Below, one piece after another: positions 1-7,870 of a DNA stretch of 64,000 bases. Made by a program: the position numbers and the translations under genes. The stretch comes from Streptomyces filamentosus. GTDB taxonomy: Bacteria > Actinomycetota > Actinomycetes > Streptomycetales > Streptomycetaceae. Below the pieces are notes generated by a model. The model worked only from the letters and a program-made list of their open reading frames with translations, searched no databases and was not told the origin of the DNA. The stretch is from NCBI RefSeq assembly GCF_014654895.1, contig NZ_BNBE01000002.1, positions 806,001 through 870,000 on the forward strand, given 5' to 3'. Position 1 is the stretch's first letter; each line of letters opens with the position of its first letter.

Positions 1-1190
1 GGGCGGGCGGCGGGGTGCGCGGAGCGGGCGGCCGGGACCGGGGGCACCCGGCCGGCCCGCCAGGCGGCGAGCGCGGTGGCGGCGGCGATGAGGAGGACGG
101 CCGCGGCGGGCACGCCGGCGACGGCTGCCCGGTGCCCGGGCATCCCCGGCCAGAGGGCGACGGCCTCGCCGACGCTGCCGGGGATCCACCGCCCGCAGGT
201 CAGGGTGGCCGCGGTGGCGAGCGCGGCGCCCGCGACGGCGAAGCCGAGGTGCTGGAGGAGGAAGCCGCGGATCACCTGGCCGGGGGTGAAGCCGACGGCC
301 TTGAGGACGGCGATGTCGCCGGCCTGCCCCCGGATCCGGGCCCGGACCGCGCCGGCGACGGCGACGGACGCGGCGAGGAGGGACGCCAGGCCGAAGGCGG
401 CGAAGATCTGGCCGAGGAGCCGGTCGTCGCCGCCCGCGTCGGCCTTGGCCTGCTGCCAGGTGGTGACCCGGTCGACGCGTTCGGCACCGAGGAGGGTGAC
501 GGCGCGCTGGACGGCGTATCCGGTGTCGTCGGGGTCCTTCAGGCGCAGGCCGACGCTCTGTCCGGTGACGGCGGGGGCGAGCCGGTCGAGGGTGCCGGGG
601 AGGATCCAGCCGACGCCGCCGCCCCCGCCCGCCCGGTAGCGGGGTTCGGCGGTCTCGGCGACGCCCGTGACGTACAGGGTGCGGGTGGTGGGTCCGTCCC
701 GGCCCGCCAGGGTGACGGTGACGGTCTCGCCGGGTCCGGCCCACAGGGTCCGGGCGAGGGCGCGTTCCAGGACGATCTGGTCCGGCCGGTCCCCGGCGGT
801 GAGCCAGTGGCCCTCGGTGAGGAGGGGGCGGGCGGTGTCGGGCGGGCGGGTGCCGGTGGCGCGCAGGACGACGTCGGCGCGGGTCCCGGAGGTCTCCAGG
901 GTGGCGGCGGCCGTCCGGAAGGGGCCGGAGACCGCGGCGACCTCGTCGAGGGAGGCGAGCGGGGCGAGGGCGGCCGGGTCGAAGCCGTCGGGTCCGCCGC
1001 GCCCGTGGAGCCAGACGTGGCCGCCCCGGGACTGGTTGAAGACGCGCTGCCAGGGGTCGGCCGCGTAGCCGAGCAGGGCGGCGGAGAGCAGCAGGGAGGC
1101 GATGACCCCGGCGGTGGCGAGCACCGCGAAGAGGGCCTCGCCCCGGTGCGTGCGGAGGTCGGAGCGGACCCATCGCCAGGTCGCCCGCAT
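1..1190 (-). CDS. FtsX-like ABC transporter permease (C-terminus beyond window)
   Basis: The reading frame stays open from an ATG at 1188-1190 to the left edge, so the 3' end is missing. The start follows AGGAGG with good spacing. The visible ~396 residues begin MRATWRWVRSD, then a hydrophobic segment (about residues 20-45), a long extracytoplasmic stretch, and a cluster of membrane helices containing GDIAVLKAVGFTPGQV. This last motif is the FtsX/MacB permease signature. The partner ATPase lies just upstream on the same strand at 1304-2065, behind a PadR gene, so this is the membrane half of a small regulated exporter or lipoprotein/peptide-handling ABC system. The substrate cannot be told from sequence. 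Confidence 0.88.
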   Translation of the reverse strand, partial: MRATWRWVRSDLRTHRGEALFAVLATAGVIASLLLSAALLGYAADPWQRVFNQSRGGHVWLHGRGGPDGFDPAALAPLASLDEVAAVSGPFRTAAATLETSGTRADVVLRATGTRPPDTARPLLTEGHWLTAGDRPDQIVLERALARTLWAGPGETVTVTLAGRDGPTTRTLYVTGVAETAEPRYRAGGGGGVGWILPGTLDRLAPAVTGQSVGLRLKDPDDTGYAVQRAVTLLGAERVDRVTTWQQAKADAGGDDRLLGQIFAAFGLASLLAASVAVAGAVRARIRGQAGDIAVLKAVGFTPGQVIRGFLLQHLGFAVAGAALATAATLTCGRWIPGSVGEAVALWPGMPGHRAAVAGVPAAAVLLIAAATALAAWRAGRVPPVPAARSAHPAAR

Positions 1191-1230
1191 GGTGTCGCCT
1201 CCTCGTCGTCTCGGCCGCCGGGCCCGGGGC

Positions 1231-1305
1231 GGTCGGTTCCGGGCCGGTCGGTTCCGGGCCGGTCGGTTCCGGGCCGGTCGGTTCCGGGGCAGCCGGTTCC
1301 GGGTC
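1231..1305. repeat. 15-bp tandem repeat, about five copies
   Basis: The unit GGTCGGTTCCGGGCC occurs at 1231, 1246 and 1261, with degenerate copies at 1276 and 1291. The array fills the gap between the ABC ATPase stop codon (1304) and the FtsX permease start (1190), within the probable operon. A slippage-generated spacer is likely; a role in RNA structure is possible but unproven. Confidence 0.85.
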
Positions 1306-2065
1306 AGTCCTTCAGGTCGAGCACGCCGCTCACCCCCGGGCGGGCGGGGGCGGGGTCGCCGAGGACGGCGTCGTCGGCGACGCGGCCGTCGAAGAAGCTG
1401 ATGACGCGGTCGGCGGCGGACGCCATCCGGGCGTCGTGGGTGACCATCAGGATGGTCTGGCCCCGGGCGTGGAAGCGGGCGAGGAGGCGCAGGACGTCGC
1501 GGGTGCCCTTGCTGTCGAGGCTGCCGGCGGGCTCGTCGGCGAGGAGCAGCGCGGGCTGGTTGACGAGGGCGCGGGCGAGGGCGACGCGCTGCTGTTCGCC
1601 GCCGGAGAGGGCGCCGGGGAGGGCGTTCTCCCGTCCGTGGAGGCCGAGTTCGGCGAGGAGTTCGGCGCGGCTCGCGCGGGCGGCGCGGGGGGTGGCGCCG
1701 GCGAGGAGGGCGGGGAGTTCGACGTTGTCGGCGACGGTGAGGTGGGAGACGAGGTTGAAGAACTGGAAGACGATGCCGACGCTGCGGCGGCGCAGCACCG
1801 CCCAGCGGGCCTCGCCATGGCCGTCGACGCGTTCGCCGTCGATCCAGAGGCGGCCGGCGTCGGGGCGTTCGAGTCCGCCGACGAGGTGGAGGAGGGTGGA
1901 CTTGCCGGCCCCCGAGGGGCCGGTGACGGCGACGAACTCGCCCCGGCGGACGGTGAGGTCGACGCCGCGGACGGCGTGGACGGGGGCGCGGTCGCCGTGG
2001 TGGGTCTTGGTCAGGCCCTCGGCGCGCACGATCGCCTCCGGCGGGGCGCCGGGCCCGGTCGTCAT
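1304..2065 (-). CDS. ABC transporter ATP-binding protein (LolD/MacB type)
   Basis: A 253-residue nucleotide-binding subunit. Visible motifs are Walker A GPSGAGKST, the Q-loop in VGIVFQFFNLV, the signature LSGGEQQRVALARAL, Walker B ALLLADEPAGSLD and the H-loop VTHDARM. The combination with FtsX-like permeases defines the MacB/LolD exporter class. The ATG at 2063-2065 has AGGAGG upstream and overlaps the TGA of the PadR gene as ATGA, which argues for translational coupling and settles the start over longer in-frame alternatives. It should energise the permease at 1-1190. The substrate is unknown; in actinomycetes such PadR-linked systems often respond to antibiotics or membrane stress (family knowledge, not shown here). 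Confidence 0.93.
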   Translation of the reverse strand: MTTGPGAPPEAIVRAEGLTKTHHGDRAPVHAVRGVDLTVRRGEFVAVTGPSGAGKSTLLHLVGGLERPDAGRLWIDGERVDGHGEARWAVLRRRSVGIVFQFFNLVSHLTVADNVELPALLAGATPRAARASRAELLAELGLHGRENALPGALSGGEQQRVALARALVNQPALLLADEPAGSLDSKGTRDVLRLLARFHARGQTILMVTHDARMASAADRVISFFDGRVADDAVLGDPAPARPGVSGVLDLKD

Positions 2066-2568
2066 TCGAGTTCCTCCTGACAGCGCTCCAGCCAGTCGAG
2101 GTCCGCCTGGAGGTGCAGCATGGCGCCCTCGATGAGGAGGTGGGCGATCTTGTTGTCGCGGTCCTCCCCGGCGGCGAGGCGGGAGAGGCTGCGCATGGTG
2201 TTGAGGTGCTGCCGGCGCTGCCGGTTGATGAGGGTGATCGGGTCGGCGAGGCCCGAGAGGGGGGCGAGGGCGAGTTTCATGAAGAACCCGTCGCGCACCC
2301 GGGGTTCCTCGGAGGTGTCCTCGAACCACGCGGCGACGGCCTCCCGTCCGGCGTCCGTCAGGCGGTAGATCCGCTTGTTGGGGCGGCCCGCCTGTTCGAC
2401 GTCCTCGCCCTCGATGAGTCCGCTCTTCTCCAGCCGGCCGAGGGTCACGTAGACCTGGCCGACGTTGGGCTGAGGGTAGGCGGAGCCGAGGAGTTGTTCA
2501 AGGCCCTGCTTGAGCTCGTAGCCGTGGGCGGGGCCCCGGGTGAGGAGTGCCAGCAGCTGCTGCCGCAC
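2062..2568 (-). CDS. PadR family transcriptional regulator
   Basis: A winged-helix regulator. The N-terminal half has the PadR pattern LLALLTRGPAHGYELKQGLE, then YVTLGRLEKSGLI and GRPNKRIYRLTDAG. The C-terminal half is the helical effector/dimer domain. The GTG at 2566-2568 is chosen because AAGGGGGAG sits at ideal spacing before it and the PadR fold begins at once. An ATG at 2691 would add a 41-residue Pro-rich tail without similarity. It is the first gene of PadR-ATPase-permease and overlaps the ATPase start by 4 bp. It probably represses the operon until an inducer is bound; no operator was identified. Confidence 0.88.
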   Translation of the reverse strand: MRQQLLALLTRGPAHGYELKQGLEQLLGSAYPQPNVGQVYVTLGRLEKSGLIEGEDVEQAGRPNKRIYRLTDAGREAVAAWFEDTSEEPRVRDGFFMKLALAPLSGLADPITLINRQRRQHLNTMRSLSRLAAGEDRDNKIAHLLIEGAMLHLQADLDWLERCQEELE

Positions 2569-2732
2569 GCGCTCCCCCTTCTGTGTCGTTCGCCGTTCCC
2601 GGCCCGGTGGTGGCGGGCCGGGGGCCGGGGGACCGGCGGGCGCCGGGTCCGCCGGTCCAGTATCACCCGCGGGTCGCCGCGCGTCTGCCACGATGGGGCC
2701 TCGCGCCGGGGACCGCGTACGGGAGGGAACCT

Positions 2733-4022
2733 ATGGGACGGGTACGGGCCGTGCGCAGGGGCCTGCTGGTGGCGGCGGTGCTGCTCGCGGGGTGGGCCGG
2801 GGGCGGGGGTCCGGCCGGTGCGGGGGCGGACGGGGGGCGGGGGGCGCTGACCTTCGTGACGGCGGGCGACCTCACGGACTACCTGGGGCCGCTGGTGGCG
2901 GAGTGGAACGCGGAGCGGCCCGCGGAGCCGGTGACGCTGGTGGAGCTGCCGGAGTCGGCGGACGAGACGCGGGCCCAGATGCTGAGCGAACTGCGGTCCG
3001 GGAGCCGCCGGTTCGACGTGCTGAACATCGACGTGGCGTGGACGTCGGAGTTCGCGGCGGCGGGGCTGATCGCCCCCCTGGAGCGGGGACGGTTCGGCCT
3101 GGGGGCGTTCCTGCCGCCGGTGGTGGACACGGCGACGTTCCGGGGGCGGCTGTACGCGGTGCCGTACGTGACGAACGCCGGGCTGCTGTACTACCGCCAG
3201 GACGTGCTGGACGCGGCGGGCGAGCGGCCGCCGCGGACCTGGGCGGAGCTGGCGCGGCTGGCCAGGACGCTGGCGCCGCGGCACGGACTCGGCGGTTACG
3301 CGGGGCAGTTCCTGCCGTACGAGGGGCTGACGGTGAACGTCACGGAGGCGATCGGGTCGGCGGGCGGGACGGTGCTGCGCGAGGGGGACGCGCGGGTGGG
3401 GGTGGACTCGGACGCGGCGCGGGAGGCGCTGGCCTTCCTCGCGGGCGGGGTGCGGGAGGGGTGGATCCCGGCGGAGGCGCTGCGGTTCAAGGAGGAGGAG
3501 TCGCGGGCGGCCTTCGCGGAGGGCCGGCTGCTGTTCCTGCGGAACTGGCCGTACGTGTACGCGGACGCGGGGCGGCCCGGGTCGAAGGTGGCGGGCCGCT
3601 TCGGCGTGGCGCCGCTGCCGGGTCCCGACGGGCCGGGCCGGAGCGTGCTGGGCGGTTCGAACCTGGCGGTGTCGGCCCGGTCGCGGCACCCGGCGACGGC
3701 CGCGGACTTCCTCGCGTACCTGACGGGCGAGCGGGTGCAGCGGCAGGTGCTGACGCGGGGCTCGCTGCCGCCGGTGCGGGCCTCGCTGTACACGGATCCC
3801 GCACTGGTGGCGGCCCATCCGTACCTGCCGATCCTCCGGGAGAGCGTGCTGGCGGCGGTGCCGCGGCCGAAGAGCGCGCGGTACGACCAGGTGAGCCTGG
3901 CGGTGCAGGCGGTGGCGCAGGACGTGCTGGCGCTGCGGGCCTCGCCCGAGGAGGGCGTGCGGCGGCTGACGCGGGAGCTGGCGGCGATCCCGCACGACGG
4001 GCCGATCGCGTCCGGTCCCTGA
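2733..4022 (+). CDS. Extracellular solute-binding protein (sugar ABC type, no lipobox)
   Basis: A 429-residue protein of the family 1 solute-binding type. It starts at ATG 2733 after GGGAGG. An Arg-rich n-region and hydrophobic core (about residues 7-30) form a Sec signal, but there is no lipobox Cys, unusual for a Gram-positive binding protein. The mature part has typical features: GALTFVTAGDLTDYLGPLVAEWN at the start, YAVPYVTNAGLLYYR, and GVAPLPGPDG with GGSNLAVSARSRHP near the C-terminal lobe. It is divergent from the PadR gene and separated from the next ABC operon by a terminator, so it has no dedicated permease here. It may deliver a sugar to a permease elsewhere, or to the neighbouring system. 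Confidence 0.87.
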   Translation: MGRVRAVRRGLLVAAVLLAGWAGGGGPAGAGADGGRGALTFVTAGDLTDYLGPLVAEWNAERPAEPVTLVELPESADETRAQMLSELRSGSRRFDVLNIDVAWTSEFAAAGLIAPLERGRFGLGAFLPPVVDTATFRGRLYAVPYVTNAGLLYYRQDVLDAAGERPPRTWAELARLARTLAPRHGLGGYAGQFLPYEGLTVNVTEAIGSAGGTVLREGDARVGVDSDAAREALAFLAGGVREGWIPAEALRFKEEESRAAFAEGRLLFLRNWPYVYADAGRPGSKVAGRFGVAPLPGPDGPGRSVLGGSNLAVSARSRHPATAADFLAYLTGERVQRQVLTRGSLPPVRASLYTDPALVAAHPYLPILRESVLAAVPRPKSARYDQVSLAVQAVAQDVLALRASPEEGVRRLTRELAAIPHDGPIASGP

Positions 4023-4049
4023 CGTCACCTCCGCCCCTCCTTCCTCCGG

Positions 4050-4083
4050 CCCCTCTACCTACAGGTTAGGTAGAGGGGTTTTC
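4050..4083 (+). terminator. Intrinsic terminator after the solute-binding protein gene
   Basis: A perfect 12-bp stem, CCCCTCTACCTA (4050-4061) with TAGGTAGAGGGG (4067-4078), has a 5-nt loop and is followed by TTTT. It is one of the few U-tailed, L-shaped terminators in the window, and it separates the orphan binding protein from the downstream operon. Confidence 0.9.
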
Positions 4084-4141
4084 CTCGCGTCCTCCTGCCT
4101 TCCCAAGTCCTGGCGTAATCAAGCATGTTGGGTCGCCACCG

Positions 4142-4181
4142 TTGACACGCTTTCGTCTTCGCTACTTAACATAAATGCATT
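4142..4181 (+). promoter_or_regulatory. Probable promoter of the sugar ABC operon
   Basis: A consensus -35 TTGACA lies at 4142-4147 in an unusually AT-rich island. The best -10 hexamer is TAACAT at 4167-4172 (19-bp spacing; TACTTA at 4163 is an alternative). The 8-bp palindrome AATGCATT at 4174-4181 overlaps the expected transcription start and could be part of an operator. The -10 choice is uncertain. Confidence 0.55.
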
Positions 4182-4202
4182 AGACCGAAGGAAGGACGAC
4201 CC

Positions 4203-5537
4203 GTGCGACGACCCTCCCTCACCACCCTCCGCGCCGCCGGAGCACTCTCCGCGACGCTCGCCCTCGCGCTCACCGCCACCGCCTGCGGGGACGGCGGGGG
4301 CGGCGCGAAGTCCGGCGGCGAACTCGCCGGCACCACCGTCACGGTCGCCGGCGTGTGGACCGGAAGCGAGCAGAAGAACTTCAAGAAGGTCCTCGACGCG
4401 TTCTCCGCGAAGACCGGGGCCAAGACCGTCTTCGTCCCCTCCGGGGACAACGTCTCCACGTTCGTCGGCAGCAAGATCGAGGGCGGCAACGCCCCCGACG
4501 TGGTGCTCGTCCCGCAGGTCGGCGTCCTCGCGCAGTTCGCGAAGGCGGGCTGGCTGAAGCCGCTCTCCGAGAAGGCCGCCACCACCGCCGGCGGGAACCT
4601 CGCGCCGGTCTGGAAGAACTACGGCACGGTCGGCGGCACCTTCTACGGCCTGTACTTCAAGGCCGCCCACAAGTCGACCGTCTGGTACGCCCCCGACGCC
4701 CTGGAGCAGGCGGGCGTCACGGAGCCGAAGAGCTGGGACGAGCTCCTCGCCGCCGGGCGCACGCTCGCCGACTCCGGACGGCCCGCCTTCGCCGTCGCCG
4801 GCGAGGACGGCTGGACCCTCACCGACTGGTTCGAGAACGTCTACCTGTCGCAGGCCGGGCCGGAGAAGTACGACCTGCTCGCCCGCCACGAGCTGAAGTG
4901 GACCGACCCGAGCGTCGTCACCGCGCTCACCACCCTCGCCGAGGTGTTCGAGGACGAGCGGCTGGTCGCGGGCGGCGCCGCCGAAGCGCTGCGGACCGAC
5001 TTCCCCGGCTCCGTGGAGAAGGTCTTCGGACCCGAGCCGAAGGCCGGCATGGTCTACGAGGGCGACTTCGTCGGCGGCGTCGCCAAGGACGAGTACGGCA
5101 AGAAGCCCGGCGAGGACGCGAAGTTCTTCCCGTTCCCGGCGGTCGGCGGCGGGAAGGCGCCGGTGGTCAGCGGCGGGGACGCGGCCGTCGTCCTGAAGGA
5201 CGCGGAGAACGCGGAGGCCGGGATGCGGTTCCTGGAGTTCCTGGCCACCCCGGAGGCCGCCGAGGTGTGGGCCGGGGCGGGCGGCTTCCTCTCCCCCAAC
5301 AAGGACGTGAGGCCGGAGGCGTACGCGGACGACACCGCCCGCGCCACCGCCGCCTCGCTCGTCGCGGCGGGCGACTCCGTCCGCTTCGACATGTCCGACC
5401 AGGCCCCCGCGGCCTTCGGCGGCACCAAGGGCGCCGGAGAGTGGAAGCTGCTCCAGGACTTCCTGCGCGACCCCTCGGACCCGAGGCGGACCGCGGCCGC
5501 CCTGGAGGCCGCGGCGGCCAAGGCGTACGGGAACTGA
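4203..5537 (+). CDS. Sugar ABC transporter substrate-binding lipoprotein (AglE-like)
   Basis: A 444-residue binding protein starting at GTG 4203 behind GGAAGGA. The signal peptide ends in a lipobox with Cys28 (TATAC), so the mature protein is membrane-anchored. The body resembles the alpha-glucoside-type binding proteins of Streptomyces: TTVTVAGVWTGSEQKNF, NAPDVVLVPQVG, then SWDELLAAGRTL and GWTLTDWFENVYL. Two permease genes follow at 12 bp and with a 4-bp overlap. No ATPase gene is present, as in Streptomyces systems powered by the shared ATPase MsiK. The alpha-glucoside assignment rests on remembered family resemblance and the true ligand is unproven. Confidence 0.87.
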   Translation: MRRPSLTTLRAAGALSATLALALTATACGDGGGGAKSGGELAGTTVTVAGVWTGSEQKNFKKVLDAFSAKTGAKTVFVPSGDNVSTFVGSKIEGGNAPDVVLVPQVGVLAQFAKAGWLKPLSEKAATTAGGNLAPVWKNYGTVGGTFYGLYFKAAHKSTVWYAPDALEQAGVTEPKSWDELLAAGRTLADSGRPAFAVAGEDGWTLTDWFENVYLSQAGPEKYDLLARHELKWTDPSVVTALTTLAEVFEDERLVAGGAAEALRTDFPGSVEKVFGPEPKAGMVYEGDFVGGVAKDEYGKKPGEDAKFFPFPAVGGGKAPVVSGGDAAVVLKDAENAEAGMRFLEFLATPEAAEVWAGAGGFLSPNKDVRPEAYADDTARATAASLVAAGDSVRFDMSDQAPAAFGGTKGAGEWKLLQDFLRDPSDPRRTAAALEAAAAKAYGN

Positions 5538-5549
5538 GGCCGGCCCGCC

Positions 5550-6971
5550 ATGGACCGGCGTCCTGACACGACCGGGCGGCCGGGAGCGGCCCGGGATTCC
5601 GATGCGGCCCGGGGACCCGGCACCGGCCGGGGTCCCGGCTCGGGCCGGCGGGCGGCGGGGCGCGGCGCGGCGGACCCGCGGCGGCGCGCCCTGCGCCGGC
5701 GGCGGCTCCTCGGGGCCCTCTTCGCCCTGCCCGCCCTGCTGCTCCTCGGCGCGCTCGTCGCGTATCCGGTGGTCTTCTCCGTCCTGCGCAGCCTCTTCGA
5801 CGCGACCGGGGACCGGTTCGTCGGCGCGGACAACTACACGGAGATGGTCCGGGACCCCGCCACCCTCAAGGCGCTGCGCAACAGCGCGGTCTGGGTGGTC
5901 GTCGCCCCCGTCCTGCTGACCGGGCTCGGCCTGGTCCTGGCCGTCCTCACCGAGCGGGTGCGGTGGGCGACGGCGTTCAAGCTCGTGCTGTTCCTGCCGA
6001 TGGCCGTGTCGTTCCTCGCGGCGGGGATCGTCTTCCGGCTGGCGTACGAGCAGGATCCCGACCGGGGCGTCCTCAACGCGGTGGTGGTCGGCGTCCACGA
6101 CGCCTTCGCCGAGCCCTCGCCCTATCCGACCGCCCGCGCGCGGGAGGGGAAGGGGCTGACCGGCACCCCGGCCGGCGGGTACGCGACCGGCGAGGTCCGG
6201 CCGGGCTCCGCCGTCGCCCTGCCCTTCGTGGGCGTCGCCCCGGGGGCCGTGCCGGGGGACGCGGAGCGGGCGCGGGTCCCCGAATCCGCGCCGGGTGCCC
6301 TGTCCGGCACCGTCTACCTGGACTTCACGCCGGGCGCCGGGGGCCGGCCGGGGGCCGTGGACGCCCGGGAGAAGGGGCTGCCCGGGATGACCGTCGAGGC
6401 GGTCCGGGACGGGCGGGCGGTCGCCGAGACCCGCACGGCCGCCGACGGCTCCTTCCGCCTCGACGGGCTCGCGGAGGGGTCGTACCGGCTGCGCGTGCCG
6501 GCGGGGAACTTCGCCGCCGGGTACGGCGGGGTCGACTGGCTCGGCCCCTCGCTCGTCACCCCGGCGGTCATCGGCGCCTATCTGTGGGTGTGGACCGGCT
6601 TCTCCATGGTGCTGATCGGGGCGGGGCTCGCCGCCCTCCCCCGCGACGTCCTGGAGGCGGCCCGGGTGGACGGCGCGAACGAGCGCCAGATCTTCCGCCG
6701 GATCACCGTGCCGCTGCTCGCCCCGGTCCTCACGGTCGTCTTCGTGACCCTGGTCATCAACGTCATGAAGGTCTTCGACCTCGTCTACGTCATCGCCCCG
6801 GGACCGGTCCAGGAGGAGGCGAACGTGCTCGCCACCCGCATGTGGCTGGTCTCCTTCGGCGGCGGCAACGACCAGGGGCTCGGCAGCGCGCTGAGCGTGC
6901 TGCTGCTCCTGCTCGTCGTCCCGGCGATGGTCTTCAACATCCGGCGCTTCCGGAAGGGGGGTTCCCGGTGA
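5550..6971 (+). CDS. Sugar ABC transporter permease with extracytoplasmic Cna-B-like insertion
   Basis: A 473-residue MalF/AglF-type permease, far longer than the usual ~300. After a disordered Arg/Gly-rich tail (1-50) come helices at about 53-80, 111-133 and 141-163. Residues ~186-335 then form a non-membrane insertion, after which helices resume at ~336. The insertion includes GTVYLDF, GLPGMTVEAVRDGRAVAETRTA, DGSFRLDGLAEGSYRLRVP, a pattern typical of Cna-B/SdrD-B or carboxypeptidase-regulatory-like beta-sandwiches. The EAA loop EAARVDGANERQIFRRITVP is at ~369-388, so coupling to an ATPase is intact. ATG 5550 lies 12 bp after the binding-protein gene. Confidence 0.9.
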   Translation: MDRRPDTTGRPGAARDSDAARGPGTGRGPGSGRRAAGRGAADPRRRALRRRRLLGALFALPALLLLGALVAYPVVFSVLRSLFDATGDRFVGADNYTEMVRDPATLKALRNSAVWVVVAPVLLTGLGLVLAVLTERVRWATAFKLVLFLPMAVSFLAAGIVFRLAYEQDPDRGVLNAVVVGVHDAFAEPSPYPTARAREGKGLTGTPAGGYATGEVRPGSAVALPFVGVAPGAVPGDAERARVPESAPGALSGTVYLDFTPGAGGRPGAVDAREKGLPGMTVEAVRDGRAVAETRTAADGSFRLDGLAEGSYRLRVPAGNFAAGYGGVDWLGPSLVTPAVIGAYLWVWTGFSMVLIGAGLAALPRDVLEAARVDGANERQIFRRITVPLLAPVLTVVFVTLVINVMKVFDLVYVIAPGPVQEEANVLATRMWLVSFGGGNDQGLGSALSVLLLLLVVPAMVFNIRRFRKGGSR

Positions 6972-7813
6972 GGGACACGAAGGTCACGCGTCTGCTGGGG
7001 AGTTCGGCCGTACAGGCGCTCCTCGTGCTGGTCGCCCTCGTCTGGATCACCCCGCTGGCCGGGCTGCTGCTCTCCTCGCTGCGTTCCGAACGGGACAACG
7101 CGGCGGGCGGCTGGTGGACCTCGTTCGCCGACCCGGCCCAGCTCTCCTTCGACAACTACCGGGCGCTGCTGGCGGATTCGGGACTCGTCCAGGCGTTCTG
7201 GAACACGGTCCTGATCGCGGTCCCCGCCACCGTCCTGGTGGTGGGGGTGGCGGCGCTCGCCGGATACGCCTTCGCCTGGCTGGACTTCCCCGGCCGGGAC
7301 GGGCTGTTCCTGGTGGTCGTCGGGCTGCTGGTGGTGCCGGTCCAGATCGGACTGCTGCCGGTGGCGAAGCTCTTCGGCGCGGTGGGGCTGTTCGGGACGG
7401 TGGCGGGGGTCGTCCTCTTCCACGTGGCGTACGGGCTGCCGTTCGGGGTGTTCCTGCTGCGGAACTTCTTCGCGGAGATCCCCCGGGAGATGCTGGAGGC
7501 GGCCCGGCTGGACGGCGGCGGCGAGTGGCGGATCTTCCGGCGGCTCGTGCTGCCGCTGGGGCGGCCGGCCCTGGCGAGCCTGGGGATCTTCCAGTTCCTG
7601 TGGGTGTGGAACGACATGCTGGTGGCGCTGCTGTTCGCCGACGGCGAGTCCCAGCCGCTGACGGTGGCGCTCCAGTCGCAGATGCGGCAGTTCGGCAGCA
7701 ACATCGGGGTCCTCGCGCCGGGGGCGTTCCTCTCCCTGGTGGTGCCGCTGGTGGTGTTCTTCGCCTTCCAGAAGCACTTCGTGCAGGGGGTGATGGCCGG
7801 TTCGGTGAAGTGA
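6968..7813 (+). CDS. Sugar ABC transporter permease (MalG/AglG type)
   Basis: A 281-residue inner-membrane permease with six predicted helices. The EAA loop EAARLDGGGEWRIFRRLVLP contacts the ATPase. The motifs LFLVVVGLLVVPVQIGLLPV and FLWVWNDMLVALLF are typical of the second permease of carbohydrate importers. The GTG start at 6968 overlaps the stop of the previous gene as GTGA, indicating translational coupling. It is the last gene of the operon, and a long GC hairpin follows. It should pair with the 5550-6971 protein and the lipoprotein at 4203, with an ATPase supplied in trans. Confidence 0.92.
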   Translation: MRDTKVTRLLGSSAVQALLVLVALVWITPLAGLLLSSLRSERDNAAGGWWTSFADPAQLSFDNYRALLADSGLVQAFWNTVLIAVPATVLVVGVAALAGYAFAWLDFPGRDGLFLVVVGLLVVPVQIGLLPVAKLFGAVGLFGTVAGVVLFHVAYGLPFGVFLLRNFFAEIPREMLEAARLDGGGEWRIFRRLVLPLGRPALASLGIFQFLWVWNDMLVALLFADGESQPLTVALQSQMRQFGSNIGVLAPGAFLSLVVPLVVFFAFQKHFVQGVMAGSVK

Positions 7814-7819
7814 GGGACG

Positions 7820-7855
7820 GGCGCCGCCCCCGTCCGGGGGGACGGGGGCGGCGCC
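7820..7855. terminator. Bidirectional hairpin terminator between ABC operon and chitinase
   Basis: Perfect 16-bp arms, GGCGCCGCCCCCGTCC (7820-7835) and its complement (7840-7855), enclose a GGGG loop between two convergent genes. There is no T-run on either side, as is common for streptomycete terminators. Confidence 0.8.
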
Positions 7856-7870
7856 GGAGGGGTGCGGTGG

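Noticed and set aside
1231..1305. Possible CRISPR array
   Set aside because: The 15-bp units are directly adjacent with no unique spacers, and no cas genes are near.
15..2135. A 706-codon plus-strand open frame over the ABC exporter genes
   Set aside because: Its product is Gly/Glu/Asp low complexity with no family match. The minus strand encodes clear ATPase and permease motifs. It is a GC-bias shadow, as are most long alternative frames here.
4163..4190. DasR site before the 4203 sugar operon
   Set aside because: Only a half-like TAGACC is present; no palindrome comparable with the chitinase boxes.
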